A model generated the notes under the pieces. That model was not told the origin of the DNA. It saw nothing but the letters and a program-made list of their open reading frames with translations, and did not search any database. A program made the translations under genes and the position numbers. Shown here in pieces: positions 37,873 through 48,945 of a stretch of 64,000 nt of DNA. Numbering within the stretch: position 1 is the stretch's first letter; each line of letters begins with the position of its first letter. This DNA is from Campylorhamphus procurvoides (Eukaryota > Chordata > Aves > Passeriformes > Dendrocolaptidae): assembly GCA_013396655.1 (NCBI GenBank), contig WBMV01001018.1, positions 1,940,778 through 2,004,777 of the forward strand. The letters are read 5' to 3'.

Positions 37873-37882
37873 GGATTAATCC
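37873..37882. promoter_or_regulatory. Palindromic GGATTAATCC (paired bicoid/OTX-class motif)
   Basis: GGATTAATCC is two inverted overlapping GGATTA/TAATCC half-sites, the core bound by K50 homeodomains such as OTX, CRX, PITX and GSC. It sits at the end of a 250-base stretch (37640-37890) of moderately balanced, non-repetitive sequence in an AT-rich neighbourhood, which also stays open as an 81-codon frame starting from GTG. The motif is seen directly. Its use as a regulatory site is inferred, and chance occurrence in 64 kb is plausible. Confidence 0.3.
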
Positions 37883-40839
37883 TCCAATATCTTAAAAGCA
37901 AAACTCATTGGAGAGGCCAATAGACAAGAGGGAAAAAATCCCCAGCAAATAATAAACTTGATGAATGGTACTTGGATTTTGAATATGTTTTGAACTTAGT
38001 TTTATTCTTCAAAACTGTCTTAGGTTTTGGTTGCCAGTAGATGTATAAAGTAGTAAATGACTCTAATTGCTTACCCTATTTCTCAGCTTAAGCAATAATG
38101 TATTTATTGCTCTTTTATTTCTTATTAAAATTAAATGAAGCCTACATTTCCTTCCCTCCAAAATGGACTAAAGTTCATACAGGAAGGGAAAGGATTTTAC
38201 TGTTCCATCAATACTGTAGTCAACAGAACAAATCAAAATTGAGGTGCCATTTTACACTTAATTAGAACAAATTCTAAAATCAAAGATGGATTTTTTATGG
38301 AGTCCAGACCAGTGTGTTTTTTGAGTTTAGACAACACCTTTCCACATGTGCCTTGCTTCAAAGAGATTCACACTGTATGGATTTACCCAAATTTATTCCA
38401 CTAATAATTCATTATTATTGTGACATTTTACTCTTCCGTCATTGTTAGAAAAATGAGTATCTGCTCCCTTTCAAACTTGATGGCTAAAAAAAGTTCTTCA
38501 AGGTCTAGGAACTGCTAAATCCCAGCAATTCTCACAGCTGAGTCCCAAACCCGGAGTCTCATATGCTTTTCTGACAGATTTTATTTAAAAGTTGATAAAA
38601 CCACACACAGCCTATTTTGTAAATAGAGAGCTCAGTGTTTACTGGGAAAAGCAATATTGCCAAACTCTCACATTTCTGTTTGTGGCAATTCTCTATCACC
38701 AACATAAAAGACCTCTGAATGAGCAATGCCAGGCTGCAGGAGGAGCTGACCCCTGGTAGCACTGAGGGCATGAAATCTCCACCATGATTAACTCTGCCTG
38801 TCCCTCAGCCCAGTAAATTAGCCCAAACTTCAGTCCCTGGTAATCCCACGAAGCCAGTTTTGGCACACAAGATCCCTTATTTATTTGGCATTTAGGCAGT
38901 CCTATAAACATATCTGTTTAAGCTGCAGCATCTTGAGATGTTTCAGAGATCAGGTGAAGTTGATCACACACTTTTGAGCCATTTGATTAGTTTTCTTGGC
39001 TTGTGTATTAAAGACAAAGTCTTACACTGTGCTTCATAAGTAGAAAAAATTGCTGAGGAAAACCCAGTGTTCCTACTGAAATAGGCAACAATGCTTTTTT
39101 CAAAGTTAATACATTTGACTTTTTGTCAATAACAAAATTGAATAAATTTCGAAATTCAAATGATATTCTGGCTTTTCCTTTTTCCCCCCCTTCCCTGAAC
39201 ACCTTTTCTCTATGAATCACATAAAATGAAAGACTGAGAAGTTCAGCTGTTTTCACACTGATCCACTCAACCCTGATTAATGCAGGTGTTTTGGAAACTG
39301 ATACACTGAGAAGATTCACAGCATTCACTGTCTCTCACACTTTCCTTTTAGCCCTGGAAGTGTCTGTGAGCACACACCTGATCTGTGAAACACAACATAG
39401 AAGAAAATTGGCCACTTGAGTCAGAAGGCGAATTCCAACACTTTATGTCAATGTTTCTCTACTAATTAAAAAACACTTTACAAGAAATACAGACCATAAC
39501 TTTAGGGCAGATTATTCTGGACCACACACATATGTTTTTATAACACCTCAGATTTACTCAGACTTAAAATGAGCATTCAGACAGCCTAAATATGTTCATT
39601 TTATCTATACTACAGTTTGCCCCAGCCTGTTGTCCCTCTTGTTTTAAGGCAAACACCAAGGAGCACCTTTCTTGTGGAGACTAAATATGAGGATTTGGGA
39701 TTCCAGGATCTGCTGTCCTGGAATACAGGCAATTGCAGGCCCTTATTTTCTCTTTATGCAACTCTTTGTTTCTTTAAAGCCTAGATTTTCTGATAAAGCA
39801 GTGTGATGTTGAAGTGCTCAGGGTGTCAGTAAGGCAGGCCAGAAGTCCATACCGTGCATTTCCTTAGTCTGAATTATGTAACAACTCAGACTGTAAAAGG
39901 ATTAGAGGATTACTCCAAAAGCACACAAAGATTGAAACCCTGCACTGTGGCAGAGTCAATGCTTGCACACAAATAGCTGGGCTTAAAGGCCCCCAGAAGA
40001 GAGGCACAATTAACACCCCACCAGGGGCTGAGAACTCCAGCTCAGCCTGACATCAGCTGCATCACCCCCCTGCCATGGCAGCCCCACCACGGCAGTCCTG
40101 GGGGAACAAATGGGGTCACAGCACTGGTTTTAGGGGATCTGGGGAGTGTGGTGACAACACACACATGTCTGAGTAGGCACCCACTGCAGGCAGGGGCTGA
40201 GGCCACTGTAGGGTCAGGGGACACACAGATTTGTGGCTGGGGTCAGGTGACTATGGTCGGTAGAGTCATCTGGATGTGGGTGACTATAGGGGCGTTACCT
40301 CTACACTAGATCTGCACATCAAGAAACTTGATCTTCACACCATCCGTACTTCTTATCACATATCACTAACAGGGAAGGAAAAAAAAACAAAAACCAAAAG
40401 GAAAAATCTTCAATTCGTATAAAGGAAATATAAAGATATAAAGGTGTAATAGCTCCAAGTAACTAATATCAATGTCTCACAACAACGAAAATTGATCTTT
40501 TCCTGGGCCTAAAGCTCTACAGCTAACTTATTTCCTCTGTCTGCCTCATATTTTACATTTCTTGACTTATTTTCTTAGTGTGATGGTGTTGGTTGTGGTT
40601 GGTTTTTGAAGGAAAATGAACTACCAGCACTTCCTTCCAAAGAAGCATAGCCCCACTGAGAGAAGGGCTGAGGGCACCCCACGCTGCTGGTTGGACAATC
40701 TGCACAGGGGCAGGAGAACCAGGAGACATTCTGTGTTTCAAGCAGGGAGCAGATAAACGTCAGATGACTAAACTGTTCCAACAGGACAATTCTACACGTG
40801 CGTAACACCCTGCACATGCAGCAGACAAGCAATAGGAAG

Positions 40840-41110
40840 ATGCCCACACTGTGTCACCACGGCACCTGTGGGACCAACCTCATGCCCTGCTTGCCCAGAG
40901 TTCACCCTGCTGAGCCCCCGTGCCCTCCTGCACTGGGCAGAGCTCAGCTGGGCAGCCTCCCCAGGCAGCAGGAGGAACAGGAGCAGGGTTTGGGCTGCAC
41001 TCCTCCTTTCCTGCCCCCTCCTGCTGCTCCCTTCCCTTTCCCCACAGAATGTGGCAGAAGAGTAGAGTTGCTCTAGACCTGTAAGGAGAGCAAATCTGTG
41101 GCTCCCAGGA
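40840..41110. other. GC-rich pocket with pyrimidine tract
   Basis: About 270 bases rich in CCTGC/CAGG/CCCTCC strings. At 41006-41046 a long pyrimidine-rich tract ends in CCCCACAG, a textbook-looking splice acceptor. Downstream frames close within 12 codons, so a coding exon is unlikely. Open frames of 60-92 codons on both strands across this pocket reflect base composition. Confidence 0.5.
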
Positions 41111-44100
41111 AGGGAACACAGGAAAGGGGGAGATGAAAAAGCTTTCCATTGTCATTTTGAACTGCAGCTTCTGTTGTTAAGCCCATTAATCTTGATCTAC
41201 AGCAAGATGAAAGTGAAAGGACACTTCATAAGTGGCCCCTGTTCTTGAGATGTACTAACCCTTGTCCAGGAAGTTCTACAGTATCGCAGCACTTGGTGGG
41301 TAACAGCATTTTTTATTCAGTATCAAACTGTGGCTCTAAAAGATGCTGCTCATTACTGATAATAGAGAAGGGCAAATCCTAAGAGACAGGAAAAGGGCTG
41401 AACAAGAACACAACCCAAATGCAAAAGAAAAAAAAAATCATTAATTCTGCTGGCCAAGAGACAATTTCTTTTCTTTTTCGTTTGAAAGGGAATATTGGAG
41501 TGTTGGCACAACCTCCAAAGGTGTCTGTGCCGAGATGTGACTGCCATCAACAAATGAGTCCAACCTTGCCTCTGGGGAGGTTGGAGCAGAACTCCTGTTT
41601 GTCTTCAGGAACCAAATTCATTACTGGTATCAGTTCATTAACAGGCTGACTAAAGCTGGCTGAACAAGAATGGCCACGTGGATTCAAAGGAGAAGCTAAG
41701 ATGGATCAGAGAGCTGAATCAAGACAGAGATGTAAAATACTGCAATTTAAAGTGTCAAATCCGGTGCATTCCTACTCTCCTAGGATTGCACCCTCATTAC
41801 CGAAAGCAATATTTAAATCCATAGAAGAGCAGAAAAGGCAGGATTACTCTGTGTGACATGGAACTAATATTGTCTTTTGAGCTTTTCCCCCTAAAAAAAT
41901 TAAGTTGACAGCTCCAGTGTCCCTTTTGCCAAAATTTATGATACAATTTGCTGAATTATATAAAGCCCTAGCAAGAAATGACACATGTGGGATGACTTTT
42001 TATTTGAAATTGTGTTTCTTATACCAAGGTTCATCAAGCTGTTTCATATTTATTCCTCTGATTAATGATATGTCAGAATTCTAATTCTAGCACCAATTTA
42101 TTGCTTGTTGGCAATTGGAGAATGAAATAGCTATGTAGGCAACATGCAATATTGATTTTTATCCATCTTCTTTGAGCTCCAGTAAATGATTCCCAAATGT
42201 GCTTTGTTGTTGCAGCCTAACTAAATATTACAGTCTTTTTCCTATCATCCAATAATGCTGTTACTGATGTAGCATATTCCTTAAAGAACAACAGTCCAGT
42301 GTGATTTGATGTATCTGACTGAATTATAGGTTTCGTATTTAAAAATTGCCACTATTCAGTTATCGCACTCACAGGGACAGATCACATGCTCTAAAGGTTA
42401 CTGGATATTAGTACCTTCTTGTAAGTGTGCTGAATAAAATAATAATAATTAAGAATAATGGTGTTTTCCTGTGAAATTCAGTGTATTTAAGGCTGTTCCA
42501 CACAGAAGAGCAGAAGGAGGTGATAATGCACAATTTGTAAACTCACCTCATGCAGTTTGGAGTTGGATCCCTCCTAACACCCCCCCTGGCAAGGGATATC
42601 TGATCAAGGCAGTGCTATAGAAATAAAACAAGCTGTTCAAAGGCAGCCTCAGCACCACCTTTAGGCACTCGTGCTGTCAGTGCTCTTTTATATAGATTTA
42701 GAGCATGAGCTTCTCTGTGAGACAAGAAGAAATGACTATTTGCATTTGAGATAAAATGATTTGAAGGAAGGCTTTAACATCCTTCTTAATACGAAGAAAG
42801 GAAGTTGATCATAATCCTGATGGGGGAAGTGAAGAAGAGTTTAGCAGGGAAAGATCCAGCCCTACCTGGAGGAGGGAAGGAGCAGCTCTTGGTAAAAGGT
42901 GTGTGTGATGCACACATGCTGAGTGGTGGGAAGGTGCTGCTGTGGCAGGACTTGTCGCTCATTGTGTGCAGGTACAAAGGAAAACAGTGCTTTGGAGGAG
43001 AAGAAATTTGGCTCCATTTGTGGTCAGCTCTGATATTCAGCAGATAAAGTAATGTGTTCAGCATTATGCTTAAGATTGTAGTAGCCACATACTTTGTGTG
43101 ATTCTAGAGATAATGAGATACGGGGAAAAAGTCATTTGAAAGGAAGAGAAAAAGATTAAGAACATACCCAGAGCCTGTATGTTGTAAAGCCTGACTTTCA
43201 GTGCTCTTTAAGCAGGTAAATAATGCCTAGAGGGATTTTTTTTAAGCCTCTGTTTCTGAATTTATGTGCCTGTAGGATGCTCAAAATCCCAGTGCCTATC
43301 TCTCTTTTAAAATATGGTTCTTAGGTTCAAGATAACGCCAGCTGTACCAACCTTTAAAGGATGCAGGAATTTTAAACTTGGAAGTTTTCAACAGGCTACT
43401 CAAAACTATGAGAAAAAAAAGCTACAAGTTGAATGTTTAAACAGCTTGTTCCTCTGGTTTTTGCCTCCCATTGTTTTGTTTGCTTCTTTACCTCCCTCTG
43501 GTTATATCTGCATACCCTCATCCCACTTCTCCTGTACTCCAGTTGAGTAACTCTTTGGTTCTGTGACTTCTAAAACAACAGCAGTGTGCCACATAAGAAG
43601 CAAAATGAAGAAAACCAGCAGATTTCCTTTCTATCTTATTTGTTATGTTACACCGTGTCATGTCACAAAAGAATGAAAATGAGACAGACAAGAAAATGAC
43701 AATCCAGGTGGCAGAATTACTTTTTTTCTCTCCACTTTTAAGAAAACACAGCAGAAAGTCTTATTATTATAGGAAGGTTGAGTGATTTATTAAAAAAGCT
43801 TGTTATCAACACGAGACAGCCTGTTACTGGTGTGCTACATATTCTGCACAGCTGAAGTGTGAACAAAATTGGTAAGGCCAATTATAACAAAAGTCTGATC
43901 CATACAGACAGTAGAAACATCTTTTGATCAAAGCCAAGTTGGCGGGAATTGTTCGTGCCTTGGCCCTTCACTCCTCAGGAGTGGCACCAGAGATCACAAA
44001 TGAGAGGCTGTAACATGGGACTCGTGTTTTTCCTGCTGGTAACACAGCATATTGGGGAGTGCCCTGTTCTTGCACTGGTTCAGTCTAAGCCCATGCCATC

Positions 44101-46465
44101 CCTGCCTGCATTACAGCAGAAGCAAATCTTTGGAGTTCAGAGCAATTGTACTTTTGCTGGCTGAGAAACACACTGAGAGGAAACCCAGCTCACACCACGG
44201 GCATTTCTCTGTGTGCCATTTCTTTAGCTCTGTATGTTATTTCATTGCTTTTTGTTTGGGTTTTTTTCCTAGCAAAAGAAGTCCAATCTCATTTAGCTTA
44301 TCAGTCTATCAAGAAGCACAGATGTTCCCTTCAGCTCCCTGGAAGCTCAGCAGAGCTGGAATTCAGCATCCCTCCTGCCAGTGTAAGGGCCTGGCCCAAG
44401 GCCCTTCCTCGGCTCCCTGGAGAGGAGCAGCCCCACTCCTTATCCCCCCTTGGGAATGGAGCCGGTGGCCACAGCCTGCTCAGGTGTGCTGCTTGCTGGC
44501 AAGGACACCTTTGCCTCCTGCCTTCATCCTAAGGGGTCTTCTATTCCACAGTGCTTCTCACCTGCTTCTCCCCTCAGATGATGCAAGTGGTGAGTGTTGA
44601 ACCCTCAGAATTAGTTCTCATCTGCATCTCACTTCAAACTTGCCCCAGTGGTTTTACAATGGAAGAATGATTTGCATACTTGAAGAATTTACCTATTTCT
44701 GCAAATTCTACTAATTGGTCTAATGGAAGATTATTTCTAAGAACTTATTCAAAGTCCATTTCCCATCTCCATTTCTTCTACAAACACAGACTGAATCTTT
44801 TCAGTCTTTGTTACATTTCCCACAAGATCTCAGAAAGAAGCTTTTAATGAAAGTGCCGAATCCTCCAGATGTATTTACTGATGTAGAGAAAATCCAAACC
44901 AGTGGTTTAATCTGCACTGCTCCACAAGCAAAATAAATGCTAGTAGCTTGAAATGCTCAAATTCATAGAATGTTTCTGCTAATTGCACCCAACCTTTAAA
45001 AGTAAGCATTTCCAGAAAGTAATTATCTACACTTTGGAGAAATAAGAAATGTTTACGTTTACATGAAGTGCTAAAAACTACAGATTTGTAAAAGCCAAAA
45101 ATGCAAACACCTTATTAGTCTTTTCATGATTGCATAGTATTTAATTTTTGCACAGAAATGTCATATATTTTGGTTTCCTTTGGCAATGGCCAATTGTCCA
45201 GGCAGGTTGTGCATTCCTGTTAAAGCTTATCTGAGCAATGAACCTCCTGCTCCTGTATCCTGGTCTGGTTCTGTCTTCAAACTCTCTAATCTCGATTTTG
45301 CCTCCTGTTCCCCTCAATCCTGGCCCAAATGTTTACCCCATGACTGCAACCCTCTGGGGTCCATAAAATCAGGGATTCAACGAACATCTAAAGGAACTGA
45401 ACCGCTAAAAATTCACATCTCTAAAGGCGTTCAGACCCACTGAACAGTTACAGCCAATAGGAGGAGCTGGGAAGGTTACCTGGCTCAAAATGAAGCAAAT
45501 GCAGTGAATAAGGCTTTAAAAGTGGAAAAAAAAATAATGTTCTCCAGCACCTAGATCTAGCACCTGAAATTGTCCAAATGACAGGACATATAAAGGTTAG
45601 AATGATGGGATTTCCCAAGAGCTGTGCCTGAATGAATTTTCAGGAAGACAAATGTTTTGCTTATGCTTAAGCAATAAATTCCTGCTATTCTCAGTGACTC
45701 CACAGTGTGGTCACCAGGTGGCTGATCTACTCTTTATTTCATTTATCTCCTGATACAGAAAGAGGAGGGAAACTGAAACCACAACAAAAGCTTTATTAAA
45801 TGAAGTATGTGGAAAAGAAATAAAGAGCAGAGGTCTTTTGGGAATGAAAGCAATCCGATCTTGAATATAGAAAACTATTTCCAGTATTTCCCAAAATGAA
45901 GGAGGAATGAGGACTCACAGCCATAACCTCATCTTTATTCATCTCCTACTATGCTATTTCATGGTTCTCCAGAAAAATCACCCAGGAACTACAGCTATTG
46001 CAAAGCACAATTCTTCTGATATGTGTGGTACCATCAAATAGCAAATCCAGACCCTTTTTACAATGCACTGGGAGGTAGAACCTGAAATGAAAAAAACTCC
46101 CCTTTTTAAGAAAAGGTCTGTTGAGAGATACTGTACTCTAATGCTCCTATTTGAACACTAGGATGCAGGTAATTAAAAAAGGGGGTTCAAATCTAGTTTA
46201 AAATTGGCTTTGCAAGTGATTTTTAACTATGTGGCCAAAAGTGGGTATAATTGTGACTTTGTAAGACCTCAGAATCTAAAAAACAAACAAAAAAGGATGC
46301 CATAAACCATTAACTCCCCAACTGAACCTATCACTTTAAAATATTCCCCTTTACTTCACTGATGTACTTCAAAAAACCCCACAACCAAAAGCCACCAGAA
46401 TGAGTGTAGACATAATTTAAAGCTAGAGTAAGTATCTTTAATTAAGCTCTCCTTAGAATCTCTTT

Positions 46466-46493
46466 AGAATTAAAGCTTATAGGGTTTAATTCT
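46466..46493. repeat. Inverted repeat with 9-bp perfect arms
   Basis: AGAATTAAA (46466-46474) and TTTAATTCT (46485-46493) are exact reverse complements across a 10-base loop. It is a small AT-rich hairpin of unknown significance. Confidence 0.75.
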
Positions 46494-46858
46494 TTATTGA
46501 AAAACAGTAAGAGTGCTTACTCACTGTGCAGGATTTTTTCAAGTTCTTGCAGCTTTAAAAGAAATCTATTACAGATAAAAAGAAGCTTAAATAGGACATA
46601 TTACATCTTGCTTTTGTTTATATATGGTGAAGAGTATTCAGAGTGGACCACATCTTAGACTTGCACTAATCCTTAAATAATTACTATTCATCTACTCAAT
46701 GCTGGAAAAACCTCATGGAATGTGACTTTGTTCTGCTGGCTTGTCTAATCCGATTCAATTACTTCAGTTCCTTCTCCCCGAGGTCTCACATTTAGAAACT
46801 GAGCCCTCCACATCCCCTTATCCTCCTCCCATCCCCCCAAAAATGGAAAAGAAAAATT

Positions 46859-46893
46859 GCAAGGCAAGAAGCAAGCAAGCAAGAAAGAAAAAT
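46859..46893. repeat. AAGC/AAGA short simple repeat
   Basis: GCAAGCAAGCAAGAAAGAAA-like sequence forms an imperfect tetranucleotide run of about 35 bases, a probable short microsatellite. Confidence 0.75.
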
Positions 46894-48850
46894 TCAATTC
46901 CAATGGAAATGAACTGCACTTTTTTACTATTATTATTTTGGTCCTTTCCCAAATATCAGCCCATCAATAAACATGAGAAACAGCTTGTAATTCACAAAGC
47001 CTTCGGCACCTCTGTTGTGATAAGGGCAAATTGGTCTGGCTCTACAAAGGCAGGAGATGGGAACAAGTGCAGTGGTTTGGAGCGACTGGGATGGCTGGAA
47101 ATGGCAGAGTGGCTGGGGCTGCAGCCCAGGGGGCTGTGGGGGTGACAGCAGCCTGTCACCTGCACGCAGGAGGGACAGCACCAGCACACAGTCCCTGCCC
47201 ACACTGAACCCTGGGCAGAGATGAGTGGCACAAACCCTCTCACTGCTGAGGGCACTTTGCCTGTCCCTTCCCTTCATCTCTTTTCAAATAACAGCCCCCT
47301 GCCAGGAGCTAAAACTTTGTTTTCAAACCATCATGGTGCAGTGATTCCTGAGCACGAATTGCATAAAAGGAGTGGCAGTGCAAGAAGGCCATGTATGGCC
47401 TGGCAGACACCACAGCAGATGAGATGGTGTGATCTCCTTAAGATAAAAATGTATAGTCTTAATTAAGGAACCAGAGTTTTCCTGCACCAAATGTTATTCA
47501 AAGCCATTCACCCCATCATTTTGCACTAATTCCCGTTCCTGACCTTGCTGTACTTTGCAGCAAATCAGAACTTTCATGGAGAAACAGTCTTGACCATTCC
47601 TGCAAATAGCATGATTTTTAACCACGAGGAATGAAATAATAAACTTTAGGAGGAAAGGCAGTTGTGGTCTCTTCCTATCTTACAAGGAAAAGAAATATCA
47701 TACATACACCTTATAATGTATTTATTTTAGAACGTGTCCTGCCATTTTTGCACCCGTGGGACCTGTTTCCTGTGGTAACCATGGGCCCCAGGACCATCCA
47801 TCTCCACAGTCCAAACATGACTCTTCTCCTAAGTCCTTTCCCCTTTGGGAATCACACTTAGAGAGGAGCAACCTCTCTATATTTATACTCAAGGCTACTC
47901 CTGTTTTGATTTTTTGGTTGGTTTTTTTTTGGGGGGGGAGGTGTTGTACCTTGGTTTTCTTCTTTCTTCGTGTCTCTCAGAGCTGTGTGGGATACTTGGT
48001 AAAACATCATCCTGAGAGATGCTTTCTGAAAAAGCCACGTCTCTTGTTTAGGTCACTGAGAGTGTAACTCAGTGGGGAAGATCCATCAAGGGAATCTTCG
48101 CTTCTCTACAATATTTGGGTGCTCAGGATAGAAAATTAGTCTGAGATGAGATCCAATTTTTATGCACAGTAGGAACTGATGGCAAACCTTTGACTTTATT
48201 ACTTTCACAGTAAATATTATTTTCTATTATCTCTTTTTCATATGCTTTTGCACTGCTTTGCATTGCTTTTTATCCCATTTTCTCCTTTCCCTCTCTTTTC
48301 TATACCCCTTTCCTTTTTCTTCTTCTGGCTTCTCTTATAATTGCACCCTCCTTATCCTCCCTTTCAGTGCTGGCATGGGACTCCCCCAGAGATAAATCAA
48401 GGCTTCCCACTCCTTCCAGGTTTGCTGCCTGTGGAGTGCAGTGCTGGGCAAGGGGGGATTACAGCTGCTGCCAGCTTGGCACTCGGAGGCAGGCGAGGCT
48501 GGCAGCGTTACTGGATGTTCAAACACTGCAGCACTGTGGTCTCCTGTCTCTGGATTTTCTTTGCCTTTTCTTTGTATGATTTTAGACAGTTGAAAGCTTT
48601 CTTTTTGGCAACCCAATTGAAGATTTTTTTCATTTTTAAGATTTTGGAAGCTTATTCTTCCTAACAAAGCATTTGTAATTCGCAATTAGAGAAGAATCAT
48701 GGCATAAACCCCCCAAAACTCCTACCCTAAATCTAACCTGATTTGAACTTTTGAGTATGTGATGTTCTCAAGCACTTTTTGAAGAGAACACACTCTCTTG
48801 CAGGCTGAGGCTCTGCTATTATCCTCTACACCTGAGGAATGCCTAGATGA

Positions 48851-48945
48851 TATATAATGGCCTCTCCATGCTGGGCATTATATGAACATATAGAGATGGG
48901 CAGTTCCAGGCCCAAAGCACTCACAATCTCAATTGATGGGGGAGA
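48851..48945 (+). mobile_element. Ancient amniote interspersed repeat fragment
   Basis: CATGCTGGGCATTATATGAA, then a block AGATGGGCAGTTCCAGGCCC followed by AAAGCACTCACAATCTCAA, follows the order of a repeat phrase widespread in amniote genomes ('GCTGGGCACTGTACAAACAC', 'GACAGTCCCTGCCCCAAAG', 'AGCTTACAATCTAA'). I recognise the phrase but cannot assign its family name with certainty. Many substitutions indicate great age. Confidence 0.5.

Larger units (their letters stand above)
34011..48850. other. Long non-coding stretch with several GC pockets
   Basis: No gene is recognisable in nearly 15 kb. GC-richer pockets lie at 36240-36440 (with a three-copy CAGGCTG tandem at 36283-36303), 40020-40310, 40840-41110, 44320-44590 and 47010-47280. 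Each opens overlapping chance frames, the longest being 182 codons at 44052-44600. Simple sequence includes A-rich tracts at 34817-34827 and 40380-40405, an AAGC/AAGA run at 46859-46893, and T9G8 at about 47922-47938. Palindromic TAAT motifs and splice-like signals are reported as findings. An AGCCAATAGG (CCAAT-box-like) string at 45452-45461 has no supporting promoter features. Confidence 0.6.

Noticed and set aside
40020..40310. G-rich pocket with repeated GTGACTAT, considered as an LTR or satellite
   Set aside because: No defined repeat unit, termini or polyadenylation arrangement could be identified.
44052..44600. Longest open frame, 182 codons, plus strand
   Set aside because: It overlaps another 128-codon frame in a different register, lies in a GC-rich pocket, has no recognisable domain, and the translated composition is not protein-like.
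45448..45465. CCAAT box (AGCCAATAGG)
   Set aside because: Isolated motif with no CpG cluster, TATA box, initiator or exon nearby.
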